From: Shewanella electrodiphila
Lineage (GTDB): Bacteria; Pseudomonadota; Gammaproteobacteria; Enterobacterales; Shewanellaceae
Assembly: GCF_023283985.1 (NCBI RefSeq)
Contig: NZ_JAKIKU010000007.1
Coordinates: 124,001 to 188,000, forward strand
Direction: 5' to 3'
Length of the DNA: 64,000 nt
Part shown: positions 27,476 to 38,334 of the stretch, piece after piece
How positions within the stretch are numbered: the stretch's first letter is position 1
Layout of the letters: the number at the start of each line of letters is the position of its first letter
The notes under the pieces: generated by a model
Databases searched by the model: none
Told to the model about the DNA's origin: nothing
Seen by the model: the letters and a program-made list of their open reading frames with translations, nothing else
Translations under genes and position numbers: made by a program

Positions 27476-27826
27476 TTAACCGTTAGCGTCATCGATTTTT
27501 TTGCCCATGATATAGGCACTAATACTGCCCCCAATCCAACAGATTAATAGCACCAATACTGCGATATCCAGTGAAGCAGGTAAGTTAGTGGTAACACTTT
27601 GGTGCACCGCGTCATAAATGCTATAAAAATCGAGGGGAATATTGCCGGCAACAATATCATCGGCAATGGTTTGAGCGCGCTGCATTACCACGGTCATGAT
27701 GGCACATAGGCTCACAAAACATGCCGCAATAATGCTCCAGCCAATGGCTTTTTTACCTAAATATAAGTGCCCAACTCCAGGGCAAACAAATGCATTTAAT
27801 AGGGTGGCATTGACAGACTTACTCAT
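27476..27826 (-). CDS. Small membrane protein of unknown function
   Basis: A 116-residue protein with two or three hydrophobic segments (about 8-45, 88-108). The start VNATLLNAFVCPGVGHLYLGKKAIGWSII resembles TM2-type domains (PGxGHxYLGxxxxG). It ends in a short charged tail (MGKKIDDANG). No functional partner is obvious. It is monocistronic between the MATE gene and the chemoreceptor. Confidence 0.65.
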   Translation of the reverse strand: MSKSVNATLLNAFVCPGVGHLYLGKKAIGWSIIAACFVSLCAIMTVVMQRAQTIADDIVAGNIPLDFYSIYDAVHQSVTTNLPASLDIAVLVLLICWIGGSISAYIMGKKIDDANG

Positions 27827-27930
27827 GGGGCTTTCCTTGGCATTTAGTTTATTTAATACAGCCGACTGTTATTTATTACTGCTAGTCGCATTTTACTCAA
27901 TACAACATTAAATCCTTAACGCTGCAAGAG

Positions 27931-27956
27931 CTGATGAATTAAGCTTAATTCATCAG
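27931..27956. terminator. 26-bp perfect palindrome past the MATE gene
   Basis: CTGATGAATTAAG followed directly by its own reverse complement, with no loop, 29 bases beyond the MATE stop on the minus strand. A terminator without a long T run is possible; a protein-binding site or cruciform is the alternative. Confidence 0.5.
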
Positions 27957-27984
27957 CCTTAGTAAACCATGCTTCTTATACAAG

Positions 27985-29376
27985 CTATAAGGTTGAATCA
28001 GCAGAACTATTCAATTCGTCATTGTTGTAGTGAAGATGAGCAGAATCGGGTTCAGTGAGTTTACTCGCCATAATGTAACAGGCAATCCCCATGATGGTAT
28101 TAGTTACAGGCAATGCAATTAGCAAGCCTTTTACTCCACCGAGATATAAACCAACCGCGGCTAAAGGCAGCATTAATGCAAATAAGCGGACGAGGTTAAT
28201 CACTAATGATTTCATTGGGCGATGGTAGGCATTTAAGCAAGTGGCAAAAATAATCACTATAGCTAATGGCCCATAGGCTGCGGGTAATACATGAATATAA
28301 AAGCTTAAAGAATCGATAACGGCAGGGTCACTGCTGAACCACTGGGCAATGGTGTTACCGCTGAAGTAAATCGGGATATACAACAAGGTTTGAAACACTA
28401 AAGCAAAGCGCAGTGCTAGCATCATGCCGTCTTTGGCGCGCTTATGTTGGCCAGCCCCTAAGTTTTGCCCCACAAACGGCATTAACGATGACGTCATGGC
28501 CATTATCACCACTAAAAATAACGTTTCTAAACGAATTCCTGCGCCAAAAGCGGCAACTGCTGCTTGGTCTGCTCTAGCAAGCATGGCTAATATGACCCCA
28601 TTAGCGATTGGGTTCATCATATTCATTAATGCGGCAGGGCGAGCAATATGACCGAGCTTTTTCCAATTTGCAGTAATACGAACTCTGCAAAGTGTCATTA
28701 GCTCAAGAATGCGTTTTTTATAAATGAGGATGTAGCCCGAAACGGTAAAAGCGACCAGCCACGACACTAAAGTCGCAATCGCAGCCCCTTGGATCTCAAG
28801 GCGGGGAAATGGCCCTATACCAAAAATTAATAATGGATCGAGGATTAAGTTAATAATTGCGGCCACCGCCATAATAATCGCTGGCGAGCGAGTATCACCC
28901 GTGGCGCGGATCCCTTGATTGCCCACCATTAACAACACTAACAGCGGCGCACTGCAAAACCATATCAACATATAGTCGTGGATCAGCGGCAAGCTTTTTT
29001 CATTTGCCCCCATCAAGGTAAACAGTGGGTCAATAGCCATAATGCCAACAGAGACCAATATACTGATCAAGATGAAGGTCAGCAGCATAGCGTCAAATAA
29101 GAAGCTTTTAGCTTTGGTTGTATTGCCAGCTCCAATTAATCGAGAAAGATTAGTCGATGTGGCAGCGCCAATACCAATGGCGATACTGGCAAACACAATG
29201 GCGACAGGGAAAGTGAAACTGACAGCAGCAAGCGCATCAGTACCTAACTGACTAATGAAGAATGTATCTATAAGGCTGCCACCATAAATGGTGAGGATAC
29301 CGATAAGGTTGGGGAGGCTCATATTGAAAAGCACACGACCTATTGGTGCGCTGAGCAACCCATGTTTATCATTCAT
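27985..29376 (-). CDS. MATE family efflux transporter
   Basis: A 463-residue membrane protein with twelve predicted helices in two six-helix halves. MATE hallmarks: IGRVLFNMSLPNLIGILTIYGGSLIDTFFISQLGTDALAAVSFTFPV near the start and GAGIRLETLFLVVIMAMTSSLMPFVGQNLGAGQHKRAKDGM in the second half. It should export cationic drugs or metabolites using Na+ or H+. The start at 29376 (MNDKHGLLSAP) is preferred over an upstream in-frame codon that adds 11 residues. The divergent groS operon begins 190 bases away. Confidence 0.9.
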   Translation of the reverse strand: MNDKHGLLSAPIGRVLFNMSLPNLIGILTIYGGSLIDTFFISQLGTDALAAVSFTFPVAIVFASIAIGIGAATSTNLSRLIGAGNTTKAKSFLFDAMLLTFILISILVSVGIMAIDPLFTLMGANEKSLPLIHDYMLIWFCSAPLLVLLMVGNQGIRATGDTRSPAIIMAVAAIINLILDPLLIFGIGPFPRLEIQGAAIATLVSWLVAFTVSGYILIYKKRILELMTLCRVRITANWKKLGHIARPAALMNMMNPIANGVILAMLARADQAAVAAFGAGIRLETLFLVVIMAMTSSLMPFVGQNLGAGQHKRAKDGMMLALRFALVFQTLLYIPIYFSGNTIAQWFSSDPAVIDSLSFYIHVLPAAYGPLAIVIIFATCLNAYHRPMKSLVINLVRLFALMLPLAAVGLYLGGVKGLLIALPVTNTIMGIACYIMASKLTEPDSAHLHYNNDELNSSADSTL

Positions 29377-29488
29377 CAATTTGGACTTAAACACGAAAAC
29401 GGGAGACAAATTCTATCAGTATTCATTATCGTTTAATAAATACTAGCGACAAATTTTACAAAAAAATCGCAGTTTTTTTATAAATACC

Positions 29489-29517
29489 CTTGGAACTGTG
29501 ATCATCAACCCCCATAT
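29489..29517 (+). promoter_or_regulatory. Sigma-32 (heat shock) type promoter of groS-groL
   Basis: CTTGGAA at about 29489-29495 and CCCCATAT at 29510-29517 are 14 bases apart, matching the RpoH pattern CTTGAAA-N13-15-CCCCATNT with one change in the -35 box. About 75 bases of leader follow. No CIRCE inverted repeat is present. Confidence 0.75.
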
Positions 29518-29600
29518 ATCAAACATCAAAGGGTAAATGCCCTTATCATTTGTTTAAAACCGCCTCGTTTGTGGGCAGCAATCATTAGGAGAGTCCGTAG

Positions 29601-29891
29601 ATGAATATTCGTCCATTACATGACCGCGTAATCGTAAAACGTTTAGAGGTTGAGTCAACTTCAGCTGGTGGCATCGTATTAACTGGTAGTGCTGCAGAAG
29701 TATCAACACGTGGTGAAATCCTAGCTGTAGGCAATGGTCGCATCTTAGAAAACGGCGAAGTGAAAGCGCTTGACGTTAAAGTAGGCGACGTAGTGATTTT
29801 CAACGAAGGCTACGGCGTGAAGAAAGAAAAGATTGATGGTGAAGAAGTACTTATCTTATCTGAATCAGACTTAATGGCAGTTGTAGGTTAA
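29601..29891 (+). CDS. groS: Co-chaperonin GroES
   Basis: A 96-residue co-chaperonin that caps GroEL as a heptamer. [32 protein letters not shown] includes the mobile loop (residues 16-33). [34 protein letters not shown] is the usual C-terminus. AGGAGA precedes the ATG. The gene starts the groS-groL operon with a 49-base gap to groL. Confidence 0.98.
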   Translation: MNIRPLHDRVIVKRLEVESTSAGGIVLTGSAAEVSTRGEILAVGNGRILENGEVKALDVKVGDVVIFNEGYGVKKEKIDGEEVLILSESDLMAVVG

Positions 29892-29904
29892 TCCGCGCCA
29901 TTAA

Positions 29905-31584
<1,680 letters not shown>

Positions 31585-31599
31585 TCTAACTGGTTAAAA

Positions 31600-31694
31600 T
31601 TGGCTATTACTGCGTTGCTACTCGCTCACATACACAAAACGTATGCTTCGCTTGCAGCGCCTTGTACTAGTCAATTTTTCCTGCGTTAGATGCT
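31600..31694. repeat. Dispersed intergenic repeat, copy 1
   Basis: Contains TACTGCGTTGCTACTCGC at its left and CCTGCGTTAGATGCT at its right end (31680-31694). A short CATAC/GTATG inverted pair sits in the middle. A related sequence, sharing the 15-base right end and the GCGTTGCTNC left part, occurs at 36127-36212. It lies between groL and its terminator. Confidence 0.55.
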
Positions 31695-31754
31695 CTGTTG
31701 TTTATAGTTTATAGCTTATAGCTAACAGCTAGCTTTTTAAAAAGCATAATATAA

Positions 31755-31785
31755 AACCCGATACTGGTGACAGTGTCGGGTTTTT
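31755..31785 (+). terminator. Terminator of groS-groL
   Basis: AACCCGATACTG-GTGA-CAGTGTCGGGTT (one mismatch in the stem), followed by a T run. Confidence 0.88.
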
Positions 31786-31843
31786 ATTAGGTTGTGATTA
31801 TTACTCTTTTTAGTTTAGTACGTGTCGAGCTATAACGTGGTTT

Positions 31844-34800
31844 TTAAACAGGTACCCTATTGCGTCGACGGATATAATATAGGCGTTTACTTTTTTGGAT
31901 ATATACAGAAACGGCTAGTGTGATCAGCGTGTAGAAGCTTAAACTACCGCCGCTTGAACTAGCTGGAACAGGCTCTGGTTGAGGGTCAGGATTTGGTTCT
32001 GAGATAGACTCTATTCCATCATTGTGAACTACAATTGTAAAAGGACTTATGTTTACAGAGTTAACCCCATCGCTCACATTTGCATTGACAGAGTAGTTAG
32101 CGTTAGTTGGTGGTATGGTGCCTCTTAGTACACCTCTATCGTCTATATTGAGCCATTCATGGGTGCTCTCTAAAGTAAAGGTTAGATTGTCTAAATCTTC
32201 ATCCACTACTTTTAGCAAAACTGCAATTTCATCACCAGGCTCAAAGTAGAGGTTATCTTGAATCGCTACAATTGGAGGCCTATTATCAAACTGTGTATCG
32301 CATAGGTTATCAACAATACAATAGGGGTCTATCTCAACATTTGCGCTTTTGTATCCTTTATAACTTCCCCGGACAACAAATTTGTTTTGGATAAGTGTGT
32401 ACATTCGCACGTCATTGTAACCAGCTTTCACTCCAGTTTCGTAAATAGAGCCTGTATTTCGGTCAAGAATATATAATGCCAAGCGATTGCTGCTTTTACC
32501 ATCCGGCTTTTTTAATAATCCAAATCTATTATCTTTGGAGCTGATAAACAATTGTTTATACTCTTCAGGAAAGCTACTGGATATCTTTGTGAGATTAGAC
32601 TCTTTTACTTCGTATATTTCATCGTTGATCTCAATGATTGTGTAACCGTTGAAGTCGATAGGGAGCGTTCTAAACATTCCTATTTGAGTCTCTGGATATA
32701 TATAATGCTGATTTTTTTCTAGATCATATTTATGTAGTTCGCCAGATACTATCTTGTAAATTGTATCAGAGTTGCTACTGTAGGCTGAAGTATTACTAGT
32801 AAAAAATATGTTTAGTTTGTGCTTTTCTGTTTCACTAAATATATCTTCATTTTGGTCATTATTACAATTTAGTAATATCACATCTTCGTTGGAAGGTTTT
32901 ATTAGGATTGTATCACTCTTATCTGACATGCCCGGATTCAATATTCTGCCTTTATGAGCTGTTAGATACTCCCCTTCTTTATTGAATTTTAAAATGTCGA
33001 AGTCCTGTATTTCATCATTGTAGCTATTATAATAAATGAAATTACCGCAAGATGTGTGTCGTATATCATTGCTGTCTTTTTTATATGATATTTCACTTGG
33101 TTCTTCGTTTTCTATGTTAAATGTAATGCTTTCCTTATTATTTAGATAATACGCTTCGTCGTAATGTATTACAGTTTTTCCTGAATGTGTATTATCTGTA
33201 TAAGCTGATAGGTCGAACTCTTTTGCAGAGTTTTTAGATATTTTAAGCAAATTATCATGAGTCTCATGAGTTAATAATAATGAGTCATCAGTGCTAAATA
33301 TTTTGCTATAATAATTCTCTGACTGGATTGCTATTTTATTATAACTATTGCCTAAATTTATCGTGGTTATGTAAGTGGTTTTTTTATTATCACCACTTAC
33401 GTTGCCTAATGAAACAAACTGGTCTTCAATGAAGTTCCAGTTAGAGTCTTCATTATTGATAGTTTGGCTGTTAGCCTTTGATATATATATGGGCTTCCAA
33501 TAAACCCTCTCTTCTCTTAGTGACTCTTTATATAGCCCTAAAGATGGGAAAGGGCCATATGCGTAATAATTGTTATTAAAATAAAAGTGTTTTATATTTG
33601 TGCTAGGTGTTAATGGGTCATCTATTGATACAAGAGATTCTGGGTCAAAGCTTGTTTTAGGATCAGTACGTCTGAGTCGATTGTTAAGTATTTTCTTTAA
33701 AAATGGTTTAAAGCTGAGTTTTGATACTTCTGTACAGTTTTCATTGCAATTATGAAGTTTAGAGTGAAATAAAGTATTGCTGGTTGATGATGTAATATTT
33801 CTTATTAATCTTTCTTTGTTGTCGTCAAATAATTGGAGTGTTGTTTTTTTTGCAATCTCATATTTAGCGTAATCGTATTTTGGTGGCGAAAATGTGGATA
33901 ATCTATAATCGTTTAGCAATATGATTTCTTGTTCGTTGGCAGATATTATTTCGGTAGAATAAAAACTTTCCATGAAGTGGGTTGTTATCTTTTTTGATTC
34001 TTTATTGTATGTGTAAAAGCATTGTGCGCTTGTATCTGATATGCCAAAGAACGCTATTACTTTTTCGTCATCTTTTATACCTGGAAAGTGGTTTATTTTT
34101 ACATCGTTGTTATTACATTTGGGAATGCTGCTCTCTGAGAAATATTCAATAATACCAAGTTCTTTGTCAAATTTTAGTAGCTTTCGGTCAGAATCTTTAG
34201 TTATGAAAAAATTGTCTAATTGTATTTCTGATTTGAATCTGTGAACAATTTCTTTTTTATTGTAAACGACATGATTAAAACCGTCATCATATGAATGATC
34301 ATGCGCAATAGCTGATTTGTTTTCGCTAACCATAATATAAGGTGTATGTGAGTTTTCATGCTCAGTTGTGCTGAGTAGCTTTCCTGTTTTGATATCTACT
34401 TCATATAACAGATCAAACTCTTTAAATACGATTGAACTGTCGCTAGCGGCCCAGAAATTGTTGTAGCTTCCAATATGATTTGGAAATTCTGGGGTCAACT
34501 GATGTGTGCCACCTTCCGTTCCATCTGTAACTATGTATGCATCTGGTATCTTTATAATAGCAACCTTATCATTTAAGACGATATGGTTTATCGGTATATT
34601 CAACCTCGAATTGCTTGGTACATGGAAATTTGTGTTTATTGATAATTTTTCTAGCTTTTCGTTATTTAGCACGTAAAGCCTAAGAAGTTGATTTTCGTCC
34701 GTCATTAGCAATAGTATTTTTGATTCTAGTTCTATTGCTTTGAATAAGTTGGAGTTTGTCGTGGTGACCTTTGCTTCTTCGAAACCACCGTAGAAGCTTT

Positions 34801-34924
34801 TTAGCTTTGTACCTGGTGTAAAAACCGGATAAGGGTCATGAATTCTAACTCCTGGTAACGAAGCTGCGCTTGTTAATGCTGTGAACATTAGGCTAAATGC
34901 CATGATGAGCATTCTAAAATACAT
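31844..34924 (-). CDS. Large exported protein with GlyGly-CTERM anchor
   Basis: A 1026-residue exported protein. Signal peptide 1-21 (ends TSAA). The body is beta-rich and resembles a repeat propeller: one segment (AYIVTDGTEGGTHQLTPEF) matches the xLWxTDGTxxGT repeat type. An Ig-like or cadherin-like module lies near 905-975 (DEDLDNLTFTLESTHEWLNID). The end has a GlyGly-CTERM signal: ASSSGGS, a hydrophobic helix, then a basic cluster (QKSKRLYYIRRRNR), so rhombosortase processing and type II secretion are likely. No rhombosortase is in the window. The gene is clearly more AT-rich than its neighbours, with many AAT, AAA and GAT codons. Function unknown; a surface adhesin or sensor is possible. 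Confidence 0.75.
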   Translation of the reverse strand: MYFRMLIMAFSLMFTALTSAASLPGVRIHDPYPVFTPGTKLKSFYGGFEEAKVTTTNSNLFKAIELESKILLLMTDENQLLRLYVLNNEKLEKLSINTNFHVPSNSRLNIPINHIVLNDKVAIIKIPDAYIVTDGTEGGTHQLTPEFPNHIGSYNNFWAASDSSIVFKEFDLLYEVDIKTGKLLSTTEHENSHTPYIMVSENKSAIAHDHSYDDGFNHVVYNKKEIVHRFKSEIQLDNFFITKDSDRKLLKFDKELGIIEYFSESSIPKCNNNDVKINHFPGIKDDEKVIAFFGISDTSAQCFYTYNKESKKITTHFMESFYSTEIISANEQEIILLNDYRLSTFSPPKYDYAKYEIAKKTTLQLFDDNKERLIRNITSSTSNTLFHSKLHNCNENCTEVSKLSFKPFLKKILNNRLRRTDPKTSFDPESLVSIDDPLTPSTNIKHFYFNNNYYAYGPFPSLGLYKESLREERVYWKPIYISKANSQTINNEDSNWNFIEDQFVSLGNVSGDNKKTTYITTINLGNSYNKIAIQSENYYSKIFSTDDSLLLTHETHDNLLKISKNSAKEFDLSAYTDNTHSGKTVIHYDEAYYLNNKESITFNIENEEPSEISYKKDSNDIRHTSCGNFIYYNSYNDEIQDFDILKFNKEGEYLTAHKGRILNPGMSDKSDTILIKPSNEDVILLNCNNDQNEDIFSETEKHKLNIFFTSNTSAYSSNSDTIYKIVSGELHKYDLEKNQHYIYPETQIGMFRTLPIDFNGYTIIEINDEIYEVKESNLTKISSSFPEEYKQLFISSKDNRFGLLKKPDGKSSNRLALYILDRNTGSIYETGVKAGYNDVRMYTLIQNKFVVRGSYKGYKSANVEIDPYCIVDNLCDTQFDNRPPIVAIQDNLYFEPGDEIAVLLKVVDEDLDNLTFTLESTHEWLNIDDRGVLRGTIPPTNANYSVNANVSDGVNSVNISPFTIVVHNDGIESISEPNPDPQPEPVPASSSGGSLSFYTLITLAVSVYIQKSKRLYYIRRRNRVPV

Positions 34925-35217
34925 AATCTTCCTTGTTATGTGGTTATGTTGCTAAGTTGTTAAGTGGGTACGGTATCACTCATTTTAATTTTTTTCTATT
35001 GAAATTAATGAGTTTCATTTGCGAAAGGCCATGCGCCCCATCTACATCTAGGCCAAATAATTGATAAAAAAATAGAGGAAATTTATCACCGAACTCTTGA
35101 AAAATGACAACTAGGGTCGAGTAAAAACTTTTAGCCACCCATTTTAACCTGTGCTAAGAATGCAAAATTCATCGCTGCTCTAAAGCTTAAAAGCTTAAAG
35201 CATAGAAAATTACACAT

Positions 35218-35247
35218 CCCCGATACCTAACGGTATTGAGGCTTTTT
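35218..35247 (+). terminator. Terminator-like hairpin upstream of the YugP-type gene
   Basis: CCCCGATACC-TAAC-GGTATTGAGG followed by CTTTTTAG; two weak pairs. It is close in sequence to the terminator at 36267-36296 on the other side of the peptidase gene. It lies in the 376-base gap at 34925-35300, which otherwise shows no gene and must also hold the promoter of the GlyGly-CTERM gene. Confidence 0.5.
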
Positions 35248-35300
35248 AGTGGCTTTAAAACCGTGAGAGTTATATCAAGGTTTATGGCATACTGGTTTGC

Positions 35301-35990
35301 ATGCTATGGATCATTCTAATTATTGTCATTGCGGGCTGCGTATTCTTGCCTGGTTTGTGGGTTAAGCACATTATGAGCAAGTTTCAACAGCCCGCTGATC
35401 GCTACCGTCAGCAAGGTAGCGGTGGTGAATTTGCTCGCCATATTCTAGATCGTTTTGGCCTAAATGACGTTAAGGTTGAAGAGACGCCTGATGGCGATCA
35501 TTATGATCCTGGGGCTAAGACTGTTCGCCTTTCGCCGGATAACTATTCCGGTCATTCCCTGACTGCTGTGACTGTCGCTGCCCACGAGGTTGGGCATGCG
35601 CTGCAGGATTCTCGCGGCGAGTCTTTGTTTTTGATGCGACAGAAGCTCGCTAGAACAGCGATGGTCGGTGAACGTATTGCCGGCATAATGATGTTCGCGG
35701 CGCCAGTGGTCTTAATGCTCACCCGTATACCGCAGGCTGGCGCCTTGACCATATTAATCGGCGTGCTTTCTATGGGGTTAAGCACTGTTGTGCATCTGGT
35801 GACCTTGCCGGTGGAGTTCGACGCCAGTTATGGCAAGGCGCTGCCCATACTCAAAGAGGGTAACTACCTGCACGACGGTGACCTAAAACATGCGGAGAAG
35901 ATTCTCAAGGCAGCGGCGCTAACCTACGTGGCTGGCTCGCTGGCCAGCTTACTCAATCTTGGCCGCTGGATAGCGGTGCTGCGTCGCTAA
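35301..35990 (+). CDS. YugP-type neutral zinc metallopeptidase
   Basis: A 229-residue membrane-bound peptidase. One N-terminal helix (WIILIIVIAGCVFLPGLWVKHIM), the catalytic HEVGHALQ motif near residue 95, and two or three further helices (about 118-165, 205-222). These match the zinc peptidase-2 / YugP family, whose substrates are unknown. Base composition is visibly GC-richer than both neighbours, with many GCC, CTG, GGC and CGC codons. It is flanked by two similar hairpins and a dispersed repeat. Recent transfer from a GC-richer relative is plausible. Confidence 0.85.
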   Translation: MLWIILIIVIAGCVFLPGLWVKHIMSKFQQPADRYRQQGSGGEFARHILDRFGLNDVKVEETPDGDHYDPGAKTVRLSPDNYSGHSLTAVTVAAHEVGHALQDSRGESLFLMRQKLARTAMVGERIAGIMMFAAPVVLMLTRIPQAGALTILIGVLSMGLSTVVHLVTLPVEFDASYGKALPILKEGNYLHDGDLKHAEKILKAAALTYVAGSLASLLNLGRWIAVLRR

Positions 35991-36126
35991 TAGCTACTAT
36001 CAGTGAGTAGCGTGTGCGGCTATTGAAACAAGTCGAGTAAACAAGGCCAGAGTAAACTTTAAGGTGTTATTAAACTTTGGATGGCGTGAACTAATTTCAC
36101 TTCTTAGCTTGTCTAAATCGGTGATA

Positions 36127-36212
36127 ATGGCGTTGCTGCACCACCCGTATAGTCAGCTAAACGTCGTGGTAAATCTCTTTGTTCTAATCTGACTAATCCT
36201 GCGTTAGATGCT
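36127..36212. repeat. Dispersed intergenic repeat, copy 2
   Basis: Shares TAATGGCGTTGCTGC at the left and CCTGCGTTAGATGCT (36198-36212) at the right with the copy downstream of groL. The middle is diverged. Confidence 0.5.
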
Positions 36213-36266
36213 TATGTTGGTCTTTAGTCTGAACGTTAAAGCAAAGCTTATTGAATAGAAATGATA

Positions 36267-36296
36267 AAGCCCCGATAGCTAACGTTATCGGGGCTT
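36267..36296. terminator. Terminator between the YugP-type gene and the immunity-like gene
   Basis: AAGCCCCGATA / TATCGGGGCTT, an 11-base perfect stem with an eight-base loop, between convergent genes. Confidence 0.85.
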
Positions 36297-36378
36297 CTTG
36301 TTCTTTACTGGGGTATTTAAAAATGAGCTTTCTGTCTTAAAGAACTTCTTTAGTTAGTGCTCACATATATGTTTAATC

Positions 36379-37005
36379 TTATAAAGGTTGCCGCTTTTTA
36401 AGATCTGATAACCCATATTCTCGGCGATAGAATGGGTTATCTTCGAGTAGTTCGACAATCATTACGTCTAATTCTTCATCTGAGGGTTCTTTTCCATCAT
36501 TGTCGTATTGGTCGAGTCGTTTGAGTAAATCATACTCAATAAGCACCGCTCGCTTTTGACAATATCTATCAGACTTAACCCATATTACAGGCGCCCCTCG
36601 AGTTGGTGAGTCATACAAAGTGCAATGTGAGTAACCATTTGCCCTTAATTCAGAACCAATCCAAAAGCTATATGTGATGCTTGAAATTATCATTACTGGT
36701 ATTGAAATGATCGCTATTTTGATAAATAGCTTCATCACATTATCCTTAAATTTATCCAGAAGGACGAGGATAAACATGTAATCTGGTACTGCGAGAACAG
36801 GGATAAAAAAAATTGCACCAAAAGCGAGATCTCTATTACCAATATAAATATGACTATCTCTTATTTTTTCTATATTGCTAAGCTCTTCGAAAAAGACACT
36901 GCCGCAAACATAAAACATAAATGAAAAAATTGAGACTAACAGTGCGGAAAGAACTTTTAGTTGTTTTTTACTTATTGGCTTTTCAATATAACTTTTATTG
37001 CTCAT
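36379..37005 (-). CDS. Membrane protein, probable immunity partner (DUF1240-like)
   Basis: A 208-residue protein with three hydrophobic segments (about 17-40, 62-85, 90-115), an SELRANGYSHC segment, and a long acidic C-terminal region (DNDGKEPSDEELDVMIVELLEDNP). The pattern of a few helices plus a GY-x-x-C motif recalls DUF1240 proteins, which often sit after toxin or type VI effector genes. Its ATG overlaps the stop of the upstream effector-like gene by four bases (ATGA). That coupling supports an immunity role, though the family name is a tentative call. Confidence 0.6.
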   Translation of the reverse strand: MSNKSYIEKPISKKQLKVLSALLVSIFSFMFYVCGSVFFEELSNIEKIRDSHIYIGNRDLAFGAIFFIPVLAVPDYMFILVLLDKFKDNVMKLFIKIAIISIPVMIISSITYSFWIGSELRANGYSHCTLYDSPTRGAPVIWVKSDRYCQKRAVLIEYDLLKRLDQYDNDGKEPSDEELDVMIVELLEDNPFYRREYGLSDLKKRQPL

Positions 37006-37915
37006 CGTAGAATTGGGCCTCGATATGGAATACCAAATAATCTATGTATAAATAATATTGGGTCATCGTGATATTGCCTATTAGCTTCTTGTAGTTGGTT
37101 ATTAATATGTGAAGTGTTAGTGAGCATATTTTTTTCCATATCGATCAATGCTTCAGCTATTCGCTTAGACCAATATTTGGTATCTATAAACATGGAACTA
37201 AAAAAGCCAATAACTGTGCCAACAATAACAATTACTGCTAACCCGCCAACAACTGCAGTCGTTAAAGCTGCCGCTGCTGTAACTAATATTAAAGATACTG
37301 CAGCACTTCCTGCAGCAATCAATATATCAACAGCCATGCCTCCAACAAAGTGGTGCCAGGTTTTTTTATCATCCATCAATTGTTCGAATGCATGGAATGC
37401 CGCTGAAATGAGAATTGTAACTACACCACCAGCCTTAATCGTGCTCAATGCTCCAGCTTTCCCTATCCCCATTGAGATGACTTTGGGGTTGTTAGCTAAA
37501 TACCGAGTGCCAGTAAGATCTCTTCTAAGGCCTGCATAGCCTTGGAATATGATAAAAGATTTTCCAGAATAAGTTGCGAGCTTATATTTATTGAAACATT
37601 GCCACTTCGCTGCATGTCAATCGCAAGAGCAGCAAGTGCTATACCATCATCAAATACAGGTATATATCCGCTTAATGTTTTAATTTTATCACGGTATTTG
37701 TCCCAATATTGCTCACCTGCGGGAGATGCATTTGAAAGTATTGTGCCTACTTCATTTGCAGCTTGCTCTTTACTCATGCCCTGTTTTTGTTTGTGACTAA
37801 TAGTAAGTTCAATAAATTCGGCAGAATTCATTTGTACTAAGGTGTGTTCGTTACATGACAATATTTTGGTGAGTTGTTTTTTTTCTTTGGTAATCGTGGG
37901 TGGCTCTACTGGCAT
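37002..37915 (-). pseudogene. Frameshifted effector-like gene (glycine-rich membrane-insertion domain)
   Basis: Two frames together read as one protein. The upstream part (start 37915) runs MPVEPPTITKEKKQ to SYSKAMQALEE, then hits a stop at 37496. In the next frame the text continues without a stop as DLTGTRYLANNPKVIS-MGIGKAGALSTIKAGG and on to 37002. One missing base near 37519 (GAAGAG-ATCTT) explains the break. The restored product would be about 304 residues. The hydrophobic alanine, glycine and valine-rich helices after GTRYLANNPKVIS are typical of C-terminal parts of PAAR/type VI-type effectors. No PAAR or Hcp domain is present, so it is an orphan module. A sequencing error is the alternative to a real mutation. 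Confidence 0.7.
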
Positions 37916-38334
37916 ATGCTGACATGGAATATCCTTATATTTCGTGTCTAAATCCTTTTTTATAATGCTAATTGTAACTCAGCATTTGGCTTATGTAATC
38001 TAGCCTAAATAGCTATCTAAAAACCTAAATGCATTCTTAATGATGTAATCTAGAAATGAATACCAATATGAAAAGTAAACTTTCACAATATCTGTATCGC
38101 TTCTTTTTATCTTATTATTTTATTCAAAAATTAAAGCCCCTATATCAAGTCCTGCTGGTCTTTTAATGACAGAATTAATTTTTAATACCTACTACGCAAC
38201 CTTAGCGAACACCTCTACTCAATCTCATATTGAATTCCACTCATGTATTGATGAATACAATTCAATTCATCAACCAAGTCTATTTATTTACAATTAGTTA
38301 AATTGTCACAATAAACAAATTGAAGTCGACGAGC
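37916..38334. other. AT-rich divergent gap with nested inverted repeat
   Basis: No gene in about 420 bases. A nested palindrome lies at 38229-38266: outer arms ATTGAATT / AATTCAAT, inner arms GTATT / AATAC with a GATG loop. It is 70-105 bases before the TauE/SafE start and may be its operator. Confidence 0.4.
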
